Shown: positions 18,022 through 26,323 of the stretch, in pieces | Position numbering within the stretch: position 1 is the first letter of the stretch | Layout: each line of letters starts with the position of its first letter | Assembly (NCBI RefSeq): GCF_902499125.1 | Contig: NZ_CABVPX010000028.1 | Location: forward strand, 1 to 64,000 | Length of the DNA: 64,000 nucleotides | From: Burkholderia arboris | GTDB taxonomy: Bacteria; Pseudomonadota; Gammaproteobacteria; Burkholderiales; Burkholderiaceae | Reading direction: 5' to 3' | Made by a program: the position numbers and the translations under genes | The notes under the pieces: model-generated | The model's database searches: none | The model's input: only the letters and a program-made list of their open reading frames with translations | Told to the model about the DNA's origin: nothing

Positions 18022-18774
18022 ATGTCTGGCTGGAAACTCGTTTCGTCGCTTCTCGCGAAACACGTTGGTACCGTAGGCGACCGCCTCGCGCAGCAGATCG
18101 CCGCATTCGATCCGGAAACGGCGACGCAAGTCGACCGCGACAACCTTCAGGCGAAGCTGCACGAAGTGGCGGTCAAGCTGGCCGAGGCCAGGCAGAAGAA
18201 CGGCGCTGCGCAGAAGGCGGCCGCGGATCTGAAGGCGAGCATCGACGGCGACATGAAGGCGGCGGTCGTGCTGATCGACAAGTTCGAAAAGCAGGAGATC
18301 AACGAGCTGACCCTGACGCAGTTCACCAACGATCTCGAGCGTCGCAAGCAGGATCTGCCGCGGCGTCAGGCCGAAGCGGACGGCGCCCAGCAACTCGTCG
18401 ATACGCTGCAGGAAATTCTGACGACCGTCGAAACCCAGGTGAACGAGTTCGACGCGAAAGCGCGTGCGGCGATGGCCGACCTCGCGCAGGCACAGGCCGA
18501 CCGCGAGCGGGCGCAGTTGATGCAGCAACAGCAGGATGAACTGAGCCGGCTGCGTGCGGGCACCGGTGGCGCGTCGACCGGGCTCGGCGCGTTGCAGGCG
18601 GCGGCCTCCCAGGCGCGCGTCGCCGCGGATGCCGCGCAAACGGTGGCGGCCATCGGGCAGAAACCGCTCGATCAACAGGCGGCGGTCGAAGAAGCGCGTC
18701 GCATCGCGGCAGGCGGAGCGGCCGCGGGTTCGGAGTCGGCGGTCGAGCGCTTGCGCAGGCTCTCGCAGTCGTAA
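18022..18774 (+). CDS. PspA/IM30-family membrane-stress protein (YjfJ-like)
   Basis: A 250-residue, almost wholly alpha-helical coiled-coil protein. It begins MSGWKLVSSLLAKHVG and has long heptad-rich helices (about 25-185), then an Ala/Gly-rich linker and a short C-terminal helix (ESAVERLRRL), as in PspA/IM30/YjfJ proteins. These assemble on the inner face of the cytoplasmic membrane and stabilise it under stress. ATG 18022 follows AGGAG (18011-18015) with 6-nt spacing. It is the third gene of the Ser-repeat/DUF2491/PspA set. Confidence 0.8.
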   Translation: MSGWKLVSSLLAKHVGTVGDRLAQQIAAFDPETATQVDRDNLQAKLHEVAVKLAEARQKNGAAQKAAADLKASIDGDMKAAVVLIDKFEKQEINELTLTQFTNDLERRKQDLPRRQAEADGAQQLVDTLQEILTTVETQVNEFDAKARAAMADLAQAQADRERAQLMQQQQDELSRLRAGTGGASTGLGALQAAASQARVAADAAQTVAAIGQKPLDQQAAVEEARRIAAGGAAAGSESAVERLRRLSQS

Positions 18775-18782
18775 TCGACGAG

Positions 18783-18811
18783 GCCGCGCGCCGGCGATGA
18801 CGGCGCGCGGC
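18783..18811. terminator. GC hairpin after the PspA-like gene
   Basis: GCCGCGCGCCG and CGGCGCGCGGC form a perfect 11-bp stem with a 7-nt loop, 9 nt past the stop codon. There is no T-tract, so it may be a weak or Rho-assisted terminator. Confidence 0.5.
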
Positions 18812-19010
18812 TCGGCGGTGCCAAGGCGGTGGCGGTACGGCGTGCCCGGATGCCGCGCTTCCGGAAGCCGTCGCGCGCAGTCCGGTGACGTCGCGCAGGC
18901 GTGCATCGGCCGGCGAACCTGCAAAGTCGAGTCATGGCCGGCGTCGAGGTCGGGCGGCACGGGAATCGGCAAGCTGCTATGCTCGATTGTCCTCACCGGA
19001 GAATCGCCAA

Positions 19011-19262
19011 ATGAGACGCTTGCTCCTGCTCTGGAAAACCGCCCGACGCGACCTGCGCGTCCTTTGGACCGCCCTGAGCCACCCTGATCGTCCGGGTTGG
19101 CTGATTCCCGTGCTCGGGCTCGTCGCCGTCTATGCGCTTGAGCCGTTCAATATCGCGATACCGCTGCTCGGTCTCGTCGACGATGCCGTCCTGGTGCCGA
19201 TCGTCCTGCACCTGATCGTCCTCGGGCTGCCCGTTTCGCTCCGTAGCGCGGCCGTACGGTAG
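19011..19262 (+). CDS. DUF1232 (YkvA-like) small membrane protein
   Basis: An 83-residue protein with a hydrophobic core, GWLIPVLGLVAVYALEPFNI then LLGLVDDAVLVP. This is the DUF1232/YkvA pattern in which a YALxPxD-type motif precedes a helix carrying DD. Start ATG 19011 has GGAGA 8 nt upstream. Function is unknown; the family is common in membrane-stress settings. It is separated from the PspA-like gene by 236 nt that hold only the hairpin and no other gene. Confidence 0.75.
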   Translation: MRRLLLLWKTARRDLRVLWTALSHPDRPGWLIPVLGLVAVYALEPFNIAIPLLGLVDDAVLVPIVLHLIVLGLPVSLRSAAVR

Positions 19263-19283
19263 CCCGACACGCTCACGCGTCGC

Positions 19284-20162
19284 TCAGAGGCTGTCCAGAA
19301 ACGCCTGCGTGACCGCAACCCACGGCCCGTTCCCGTCATTGTTCGCATCGTATTCGACAGCAGGATTCTGGCCGCCCCAGATGATCAGGCCGGCCGCGCT
19401 GGTGCTTCGGATCGTGTTCAGCATGCTTTGCCAGGTCGACGCGGGAATCAAGGTCGTGTTCTGGTCGTAGTACTGCGGCCAGACGTACGGAAACACCGGA
19501 TGCGTGCCCGTGCTGCTCTGGCGATCGATCGTCCCGGTGGTGGCGAGGTCGGCGTTGAGCTGCGGGGCCCATGCCGCGCCCGTATACGGCGATGTCCCGT
19601 TGGCCTTCACGTATTCGCTCGGGAAATACGCGGTCCGGCCGTTGTTGAGATCCATCAATTGCGCGATGTCGCGATAGGCACTGGCTGAATCCACCGTGCT
19701 GATGTTGGCCGCATTCGCGAGCCCGTACCACCCGAGTACGCGATTGGGGCGAATCGCCTGGGTCCATTGCTGGAGTTGGTTGAGGATCGCGAACCGGTTG
19801 GCAATCGTCGCCGTGCTGCCGGTCAGGTACAGCTTTTCGCAGTCGAGCACGAGATAGCCGGCCGAGTCGGCCGGCGTCGGATCGTACGTGTTGACCAGTG
19901 CCTCCCAGTCGCTCTGCGACGGCAGCTTCACCTTGCCCGTCGATGCATCGTACGTGAGCGGCTGGCAGTAACGGGCCGGGATGAAGTTGGTCTTGACCGC
20001 GCCGTGTCCGAGCGAGACATCGGCATAGGCGGTGTTGTCCAGCACGGTAAACGACGATGCGGCATCGACGTCGCGTGGATGGGTGACCGCAAGCGCGATC
20101 AGTGCTGCCGTGCCGACGCCGGCTGCGACCAACGAGCGCGGGCGGATGGATCGGGAATGCAT
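19284..20162 (-). CDS. Secreted protein, possible glycoside-hydrolase-like TIM barrel
   Basis: A 292-residue protein with a signal peptide (about residues 1-34, ending DVDA). Start ATG 20160-20162 has GGAG 8 nt upstream; in-frame codons further upstream are unsupported. The mature part has alternating hydrophobic strands, including GYLVLDCEKLYL, RVLGWYGLAN, VFPYVWPQYY and GLIIWGG. The acidic D-C-E at the end of a strand is reminiscent of catalytic positions in (beta/alpha)8 hydrolases such as GH56, but I do not recognise a family. It is probably exported to the periplasm or medium. It converges with the DUF1232 gene, 21 nt away. Confidence 0.7.
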   Translation of the reverse strand: MHSRSIRPRSLVAAGVGTAALIALAVTHPRDVDAASSFTVLDNTAYADVSLGHGAVKTNFIPARYCQPLTYDASTGKVKLPSQSDWEALVNTYDPTPADSAGYLVLDCEKLYLTGSTATIANRFAILNQLQQWTQAIRPNRVLGWYGLANAANISTVDSASAYRDIAQLMDLNNGRTAYFPSEYVKANGTSPYTGAAWAPQLNADLATTGTIDRQSSTGTHPVFPYVWPQYYDQNTTLIPASTWQSMLNTIRSTSAAGLIIWGGQNPAVEYDANNDGNGPWVAVTQAFLDSL

Positions 20163-20235
20163 GGTTCGACTCCAGGTTGGCGAGGTGGAAGAACGTGGCG
20201 CGATGCGCAGGGACTGCGCCGACCGGCCACGCCGG

Positions 20236-21351
20236 CTAGAACACCGTCTCGATGCCGGCATAAACGCCGGTTTGTCCATGGCCCGGCGCGGGGTTCGTGC
20301 CCCAGCCGGCGTTCATCGGCCCGAGCCCCGGGCTTTGTGGATTGACGCCGAAATTGGCGTTGGCGCTGTTGAACACGTGCGCGGCCATGCTGTACAGGAA
20401 GGTCCGCTTCGACAGGTCGTACATGCAGCCGACGCCGACCATCGTCACGCGCGACTCGCCGTCGTGATCGGCGGTCCACTTGCCGGGGCCGACCTTCATC
20501 GTGTAGGCCGCGCCCTGCAGATGGAAAAACGGGTTCACGTCATATGTGAGGCCGGCCCACCAGAGGTCGGCGCGATCGGACAGTCCTGCCGGCGTGTCGG
20601 GCGCGGAGTAGTGCGTGTAGGCGGCCTGCACGCGAAACGGGCCGAACCGGTCGCGCACGCCGACGAACAGCTCGCGCGAGTAGCTGAACAGGTTGTTCTC
20701 GATACCCTGCGCGTTGCGGATCTCGTCCCACACCACCCGCACCTGGAAGTCGCCGTGCGTGTAGGCGCCGCTGAAGCCGTCCGCGCGCCCGGCCTTGCCC
20801 GCGTTGGCCGGATCGCCCGCATTGAAGCTCGTCGGGCTGTTGCCCAGGTTCAGCTCGGCGTCGAACGAGAAGCCGTGCAGGTCGGGCGACAGGTAGCGGA
20901 TGCCGTTGGAGAGGCGGGAGCCGTTCCGGTAGGCGACGAACGACTGGGCGCCGAAATTCTCTTCGAGCAGCGGGTCGTATTCCCACACGTAATTGTTGAG
21001 CATGGGCCCCTGGCCGAAGCGGATCGTGCCGAAGGTGTCGTTCTTCAACCCGACCCAGGCCGCGCGCTGGAAGATCAGCCCGGCGACCAGCGAACCGGTC
21101 GGCGTGAACGCCGACTCGAGCCAGAACAGCGCGTGATTGCCGTTCCCCAGATCTTCCGTGCCCTTCAGGCCGATGATGTTGACGCCCCAGTCGCTGCCTT
21201 GCGACCAGCGCGACGCGGCCCCGAGCGGCGTCTGCACGCCGCTCGTGTACTGGACGTCGCCGCCCAGGCGCCCCCATAGCAGGACGTTCGATTGCGCATG
21301 TGCGAAGGTCGTTACGAAGCATGCAAGCGCGAAAGCCATTCCGCTTTTCAT
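20236..21351 (-). CDS. Gram-negative outer-membrane porin
   Basis: A 371-residue protein with a cleavable signal peptide (ending AHA, about residue 18), beta-barrel sequence starting SNVLLWGRLGGDVQY, and a C-terminal GIETVF ending in Phe, the hallmark of outer-membrane barrels. It matches the general trimeric porin family abundant in Burkholderia. It lies downstream of murP on the same strand, about 85 nt after that gene's end, so a role in admitting muropeptides or sugars is possible. Substrate is not deducible. Confidence 0.9.
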   Translation of the reverse strand: MKSGMAFALACFVTTFAHAQSNVLLWGRLGGDVQYTSGVQTPLGAASRWSQGSDWGVNIIGLKGTEDLGNGNHALFWLESAFTPTGSLVAGLIFQRAAWVGLKNDTFGTIRFGQGPMLNNYVWEYDPLLEENFGAQSFVAYRNGSRLSNGIRYLSPDLHGFSFDAELNLGNSPTSFNAGDPANAGKAGRADGFSGAYTHGDFQVRVVWDEIRNAQGIENNLFSYSRELFVGVRDRFGPFRVQAAYTHYSAPDTPAGLSDRADLWWAGLTYDVNPFFHLQGAAYTMKVGPGKWTADHDGESRVTMVGVGCMYDLSKRTFLYSMAAHVFNSANANFGVNPQSPGLGPMNAGWGTNPAPGHGQTGVYAGIETVF

Positions 21352-21436
21352 GTATTTAGCTATCCATATTGAATGGGGCGATAAAGAGACGACCGACTCC
21401 GGTGCGACCGCCTTGTCTCGATGCCGCGCGGCGCGC

Positions 21437-22948
21437 TCAGTGCGGCTGCCGTACCGGCAGCGGCCCGTCGGCGAGCGGTTCGGCGCGCTGCGGGGCGGGC
21501 CGGATGAACTGTCGCCGCTGATCCTGCGTCAGCCCGAAGAACCACGTGAGCACGAAAGCCGATGCATAGGCTGTCGCCGTTGCGAGGCAGTAGACCGCGA
21601 CGCTGCTGCCCAGCCCCATCGGCCCGGTGACGAGCGGAATCAGCATCAGGTTGGCCGGGCCGATCGTGGTCGCGCCGACAAAATCGCCGTGACTGGCGAA
21701 GTACCCGAGCACGAGCGCGCCGATGCCGCCGCCGATCGACGACGTGACGAGCGGGCGCCCGAGCGGCAGCGTGACGCTGTAAAGCAGCGGCTCGGATACG
21801 CCCAGCATGCAGGTCGGCAGCGTGTCGCGGATCCGCTGTTTCAGGCCCGCATCCTTGACGCGGAAATAGAGTGCGAAGGCGGCGCCGGCTTGCCCGCAGC
21901 CGGACATCGCGAGAATCGGGAACAACGCGGTGAAGCCGTACTGCGCGATGAGTTGCGCATGAATCGGGATCAGCGCCTGATGCAGGCCGAACATCAGCAG
22001 GCCCACGAACGATGCGGCGAGGATGAACGCGGCCGGCATGCCGCCGACATTCAACAGCAGCGTGGTGAGCTTGCTGACGCCGTTCGTCAGCACGTCGGCC
22101 ACCGGCATCAACACGAACAGCGTCGCGACGCCCGCGACGAGCAGCGACACCGTCGGCGTCACCAGCGTCTCGATGGCCGGCGGGACCCGCGTGCGCAGCT
22201 TGCGCTCGACCAGCGCGACCAGCACGCCGGCCAGCAGCGCGCCCATCAGTCCGCCCTGGCCAGGCCGCAGCGCGATCTCGCCGAGCAGCGGCAGCGTGAA
22301 CGCGGGGAGCTTGGTCAGCGCCGGCACGATCATCACGCTCGCGGCCGCGCCGCCGAGGCTCGGCGTGCCGTCGAATTCGCGCGCCGCATTCATGCCGACC
22401 TGGATGACCAGGAACGCGAAGAACGCGGTGCCGATCGTCGACGCGACGGTGGCGAGGAAAGTCAGGTCGCTTGCGCTGTCGGGCGGCGAGTGCCGGGCCC
22501 AGAGCAGCAGCAGGCCACCCAGCGCGTTGATCAGCCCCGCGCCGACCAGCGCGGGAATCAGCGGTGTGAAGATCGCGGCGATGCGGCGCAGGAATCCGCG
22601 CACGGCGTGATTGCCGCGCCGGGCGGGCGCAGCCGGCTTCGCGGCGGGGGCGTCGTCTTGCGGGCGCGTGCCGCTTGCCTCGTGTTCGCTCAATGCCTGC
22701 GCGAACGCGCCCCAGACCTGTTTGACCGCGCCCGGGCCGATCACGACCTGCAGCGGATCGCCGGTCACCACGCCCAGCACGCCGGGCAGTTGCCGCAGCG
22801 CGGCCGGATCGGCGAGCACGGGATCGGCGAGGTTGACGCGCAATCGCGTCATGCAATGCGTGTGATTTCGCACGTTCCGTGCGCCGCCGATCGCATCGAG
22901 AATCGCGTGGGCCAGTGCCCTGAACCGTTCTGCCGTCTCTGCCGCCAT
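21437..22948 (-). CDS. murP: PTS EIIBC component for N-acetylmuramic acid
   Basis: A 503-residue EIIB-EIIC fusion. The N-terminal EIIB domain has the phosphorylated cysteine in NHTHCMTRLRV (C32). A linker leads to a polytopic EIIC domain of about 10 membrane helices (for example IPALVGAGLINALGGLLLLW). There is no EIIA domain, as in MurP, which borrows EIIA-Glc. It imports MurNAc and phosphorylates it to MurNAc-6-P. Start ATG 22946-22948 has AGGAG 5 nt upstream; an upstream in-frame extension is unsupported. It is divergent from murQ, which supports the substrate call over glucose or GlcNAc. Confidence 0.88.
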   Translation of the reverse strand: MAAETAERFRALAHAILDAIGGARNVRNHTHCMTRLRVNLADPVLADPAALRQLPGVLGVVTGDPLQVVIGPGAVKQVWGAFAQALSEHEASGTRPQDDAPAAKPAAPARRGNHAVRGFLRRIAAIFTPLIPALVGAGLINALGGLLLLWARHSPPDSASDLTFLATVASTIGTAFFAFLVIQVGMNAAREFDGTPSLGGAAASVMIVPALTKLPAFTLPLLGEIALRPGQGGLMGALLAGVLVALVERKLRTRVPPAIETLVTPTVSLLVAGVATLFVLMPVADVLTNGVSKLTTLLLNVGGMPAAFILAASFVGLLMFGLHQALIPIHAQLIAQYGFTALFPILAMSGCGQAGAAFALYFRVKDAGLKQRIRDTLPTCMLGVSEPLLYSVTLPLGRPLVTSSIGGGIGALVLGYFASHGDFVGATTIGPANLMLIPLVTGPMGLGSSVAVYCLATATAYASAFVLTWFFGLTQDQRRQFIRPAPQRAEPLADGPLPVRQPH

Positions 22949-23013
22949 GCTTGCTCCTGTCGAATACCGAACCGCCCCGGTCCGGGGGGGCGGATACATT
23001 GAACCGTCGATAT

Positions 23014-23029
23014 ATTGGAACGTACCAAT
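23014..23029. promoter_or_regulatory. Candidate operator, ATTGG-N6-CCAAT
   Basis: The dyad ATTGG-AACGTA-CCAAT has a central ACGT. It sits 66 nt upstream of the murP start, in the AT-rich divergent promoter region. ATATTGG occurs at 23012-23018 and again 22 nt further on. Confidence 0.55.
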
Positions 23030-23059
23030 TCATATATTGGTTGGCAATAGGTAGTTTTT

Positions 23060-23094
23060 GAGAAGCTGTCCAGAGGTTGAATGGATAGCTTTTC
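23060..23094 (+). other. RNA hairpin in the murQ leader region
   Basis: GAGAAGCTGTCC (23060-23071) and GGATAGCTTTTC (23083-23094) form 12 consecutive pairs in + strand RNA, two of them G-U, around an 11-nt loop. The fact that mismatches become G-U pairs only on + strand RNA favours an RNA structure reading toward murQ. It could be a leader element or attenuator. Confidence 0.45.
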
Positions 23095-23293
23095 CGTCCT
23101 GGAGATAACAGGGGCGGGATCGTGTCGAGCGCCTTTAATATATTTATTATCAGTAGTTTAGTGGCATTATGGGGTGAGCCGAGCCGACGTCGACGGTTTC
23201 CGGGAGATGGCTGTCGCTGAATCGACGATTTACAACCAATGCCATACCAATTATGATCAAGGCCATCCGTCACCCAACCTGTGGAGCGCAACC

Positions 23294-24190
23294 ATGCCGC
23301 TGGACCGTTTGATCACCGAGCAGCCGAACGTCTTCAGCGCCAACCTCGACCAACTGAGTATCGAGGAAGGCGTGGCGTTGATGAATCGCGAGGATGCGTT
23401 CATCGCGCCATGCGTGGCGCGTGCGTTGCCGTCCATCGCGGCGGGCGTGCGGATGGTCGCGCAGGCGCTCCGCGCGGGCGGGCGGCTCGTGTACATCGGG
23501 GCGGGCAACAGTGGGCGGATCGGCTATCTCGACGCGCTGGAGTGCCAGCCGACCTTCAGCATGTCGCCGCGGGAAGTCGTGGGCATCGTCGCGGGCGGTT
23601 TCGTCGGGGTGTCCGAGGGCATCGAGGATTCCGCCGAAAGAGGGCGGGCGGATCTGGAAGGCATCGACCTGCGGCGCGAGGACGTGGTCGTCGGACTGAC
23701 CGCGAGCGGTCGCACGCCCTATGTGATCGGTGCGCTTCGTCATGCACGCCAGATCGGCTGTCCGACCGTATCGGTGGCCTGCAACAGCGGGAGCGAGGTC
23801 GGCGCGGTTGCCGAGGTCGCGATCGAAGTGGACTGCGGCCCCGAGATCCTGGCCGGGTCGACACGCCTGAAGGCCGGGACCGTGCAGAAGATGGTCTGTA
23901 ACATGCTCTCGACGCTGTCGATGGTTGCGCTCGGCAAGACCTATGGCAATCTGATGGTCGACCTGCAGGTGCACAATCACAAGCTGCAACTCCGCGCGCA
24001 ATCGATCGTCGCGCAGGCCGCCGGCGTCTCGCCGGAGGTCGCGGCGCGAACGCTCACCGAAGCGGGCAACCGCCCGCGGATCGCGATCCTGATGCTGCTG
24101 GCCGGGTTGAGCTGCGGCGAAGCCGAGGCGCTGTCCGTCGAGCACGGCGGATCGATTCATCATGCGCTGCAGTCGCGCAAGCCGTCCTGA
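23294..24190 (+). CDS. murQ: N-acetylmuramic acid 6-phosphate etherase
   Basis: A 298-residue SIS-fold enzyme. It cleaves the lactyl ether of MurNAc-6-P to give GlcNAc-6-P and D-lactate in cell-wall sugar recovery. Characteristic segments are ITEQPNVFSANLDQLS at the N-terminus, the sugar-phosphate loop YIGAGNSGRIGYLDALE with its catalytic-region glutamate, GLTASGRTPYV, and STRLKAGTVQKMVCNMLST. Start ATG 23294 has GGAG 7 nt upstream; the frame extends further upstream without support. It is followed at 54 nt by the GntR-type regulator and is divergent from murP. Confidence 0.95.
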   Translation: MPLDRLITEQPNVFSANLDQLSIEEGVALMNREDAFIAPCVARALPSIAAGVRMVAQALRAGGRLVYIGAGNSGRIGYLDALECQPTFSMSPREVVGIVAGGFVGVSEGIEDSAERGRADLEGIDLRREDVVVGLTASGRTPYVIGALRHARQIGCPTVSVACNSGSEVGAVAEVAIEVDCGPEILAGSTRLKAGTVQKMVCNMLSTLSMVALGKTYGNLMVDLQVHNHKLQLRAQSIVAQAAGVSPEVAARTLTEAGNRPRIAILMLLAGLSCGEAEALSVEHGGSIHHALQSRKPS

Positions 24191-24244
24191 TGCCGTGCAT
24201 CGCACCGTGTCGCCTGTTCAATCCTGACCATTTCTAGTGTATCG

Positions 24245-25051
24245 ATGACGGAACGCAGCCTGGATGACCTTCTTTCGCCCGACCCGCAACCGGGCGCGCA
24301 CTTGTTCAGTCCATCGCAGGTGGCCGAGCTGCATGCGCCATCGCCGGGCGGCGCGCGAATGCCGATTGCATCGCGGCTCGCCCGGATGCTGCGCGCGCTC
24401 ATCGTCGACGGCACGATGCAGACCGGGGAGAGCTTTCCGCCCGAGCGGGAACTGGCCGCGCAACTGCAGGTGTCGCGCGACACCGTGCGACGCGCGATCG
24501 AGGAACTGATCCGCCAGGGGCTCGTCGAAGCGCGGCAGGGTGCCGGGACGTTTGTGTCTGCGCGCGTCGAGCAGCCGTTGACCGAGATCACGAGTTTCTC
24601 GGACGACATGCGCCGCCGCGGCTTCAGCCCGGGATCGCACTGGGTCAAACGCGAACTGCGTCGCCCGACGCCGGAGGAGTCGCTCGCGCTGGGTCTTGCG
24701 CCGGATTCGGTCGTCATGCACCTGGAGCGTGTCAGAACGGCGGATTCCGTGCCGATGGCGCTCGAGCGTGCGGTGCTGGCCGCCGAACTGCTGGGCGGCA
24801 ACCTGGAGTTCGGCGATTCGCTGTACGGCGCGCTGAATGCCGCGGGCATTTGCCCGGTCAGGGCGCTTCAGCGGCTGCGCGCGGAACTGGCGTCCGAACT
24901 CGACGCGGCGTTGCTCGGCATCCGCAGCGGCGATCCGGTGCTGCACATCGAGCGCCGCTCGTTTTCGGCCGAGGGGCGGCCGCTCGAACTGACGCGCTCG
25001 TTCTACCGCGGGGATCGTTACGACTATCTCGCCGTGATGGGAAAGGGGTGA
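24245..25051 (+). CDS. GntR/HutC-family regulator, likely of MurNAc genes
   Basis: A 268-residue protein with an N-terminal winged helix-turn-helix (about residues 40-105; SFPPERELAAQLQVSRDTVRRAIEEL is the GntR signature region) and a C-terminal UTRA ligand-binding domain (about 115-265). HutC-subfamily repressors usually bind a sugar phosphate or related effector. In E. coli the mur operon is controlled by MurR, of a different family, so this would be a replacement regulator. Position directly after murQ supports control of murP/murQ through the ATTGG/CCAAT boxes. Confidence 0.88.
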   Translation: MTERSLDDLLSPDPQPGAHLFSPSQVAELHAPSPGGARMPIASRLARMLRALIVDGTMQTGESFPPERELAAQLQVSRDTVRRAIEELIRQGLVEARQGAGTFVSARVEQPLTEITSFSDDMRRRGFSPGSHWVKRELRRPTPEESLALGLAPDSVVMHLERVRTADSVPMALERAVLAAELLGGNLEFGDSLYGALNAAGICPVRALQRLRAELASELDAALLGIRSGDPVLHIERRSFSAEGRPLELTRSFYRGDRYDYLAVMGKG

Positions 25052-25128
25052 TGGTTTGACGGGTCGGTTCCCGCTGATCGGGCCGGATGATAGTCACACC
25101 CGAGCGCGTAACTGACAGCGCTTCAGCG

Positions 25129-26058
25129 TCAAGCGCGCGGCGAAGCTTGTGTGAAAAGTGACGCGATGCTCTGCCGCAGCCATTGGTGCGCGGCGTGACT
25201 GTCCCAGCGCTGATGCCAGATCATGCAGTAAGGCCGCACCGGCATCTGAACCGGCAATCGGCGCGAAATCAGTGAGTCCTTGTACGGGCTGAGATCGAGC
25301 AGCGAGGTTGGCAGCACGCCGATGAAGTCGGATTGCGCGATGATCGCGAGCGCGGGCGAATAGTTGGGCAGCGTGAGTAGCAGGTTGCGCCGGTGCGAAT
25401 GCGCGGCGAGGATGCTGTCATAGAGCGGAGTCGAGGTTCCCGGAAACAGGACATCGAGGTGCTGAGCGCCCAGAAAGCGCGGGAGCGTCAACGCACCTTT
25501 CTCGAGCGGGTGCCCTTTGCGCATCAGGCAACTCCACTGGATTGGCCACAGCGCATGCGTACGAATACCGCTGCTCCGGTTCGCGTCGTTCAGATAGCCG
25601 CCGATCGCGAAATCCACGCCGCCGCGATCGAACAGGTTCGGCAGGTTGGCAAGATCGTACGGCACCACGCTGATCCGCATGGATGGCGCGTATCGGCCCA
25701 TGTACGCGGCGAGCCGCGGCATCACACGCTCGACCGTGTAGTCCGACATCGCGAGGGTGAACGTGCCGGAGAAGCGCGCCGGATCGAACGTATCCGGTGA
25801 GATTGCCTGCCTCAGCGCGTCGAAATGCGGCTGCATCGCGGCCCACAGCTCCTGTGCGCGCGCTGTCGGGCGGATACCGGTTGTCGTCTTTTCGAACAGA
25901 GTGTCGTCGAGCGAGCGACGCAGCCGGCTCAGCGCGTTGCTGACCGCCGACTGCGAAAGCGACAGCCGCGCGGCCGCACGCGTCACGTTACGTTCGTCCA
26001 TCAGCGTCGCGAACACGCGCAACAAATTCAGATCCAGCTGGCGAAAGACGTCTTTCAA
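25129..26058 (-). CDS. LysR-family transcriptional regulator
   Basis: A 309-residue LysR protein. The N-terminal HTH is RQLDLNLLRVFATLMDERNV followed by TRAAARLSLSQSAVSNALSRLR, and a substrate-binding domain fills about residues 95-305. Start is TTG at 26056-26058 with GGAG 8 nt upstream; the longer frame upstream encodes unrelated basic sequence. It is divergent from the M24-fold enzyme across a 265-nt gap, the usual arrangement of a LysR regulator and its target. Confidence 0.88.
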   Translation of the reverse strand: MKDVFRQLDLNLLRVFATLMDERNVTRAAARLSLSQSAVSNALSRLRRSLDDTLFEKTTTGIRPTARAQELWAAMQPHFDALRQAISPDTFDPARFSGTFTLAMSDYTVERVMPRLAAYMGRYAPSMRISVVPYDLANLPNLFDRGGVDFAIGGYLNDANRSSGIRTHALWPIQWSCLMRKGHPLEKGALTLPRFLGAQHLDVLFPGTSTPLYDSILAAHSHRRNLLLTLPNYSPALAIIAQSDFIGVLPTSLLDLSPYKDSLISRRLPVQMPVRPYCMIWHQRWDSHAAHQWLRQSIASLFTQASPRA

Positions 26059-26323
26059 TTTCGAATCTCCGTGATCGCCTTGCCTGCGACGTAGCGGAAC
26101 GAACCGACAACCGTTATGGATGTCAGTGATGACCCTATCACGGAAATCCGTTGGACGCTTGCGGCGTTCGTGTCGAACATGGTCTCTCGCGTGCGGCGAT
26201 GGCGGGCGGGCCGATTCTTCGTGTCCGCCGTGGGTCAATGATGGCGGCGAATCCGATTCGGCAAACGTCGCCGCGCATCATTCACTGCAGAAATATGGGC
26301 GTCACAGACAAACGGAGCAACTC

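Larger units (their letters stand above)
22949..23293. promoter_or_regulatory. murP-murQ divergent control region
   Basis: 345 nt between the two starts. It holds the palindrome at 23014-23029, a second ATATTGG at 23034-23040, an AT-rich stretch (about 23130-23150) suited to a promoter, and ACCAAT-type boxes at 23235-23240 and 23246-23251. The repeated ATTGG/CCAAT boxes are good candidates for the GntR-family protein encoded after murQ. Confidence 0.55.

Noticed and set aside
23014..23029. murP-murQ dyad as a member of the GTACG-N4-CGTAC family
   Set aside because: Conserved arms are ATTGG/CCAAT with 6-nt spacing; only an ACGTAC core is shared by chance.
25129..26238. Longer LysR protein starting at 26238
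   Set aside because: The extra N-terminal residues are unlike LysR proteins; the TTG at 26058 has a good ribosome binding site and family-like start.
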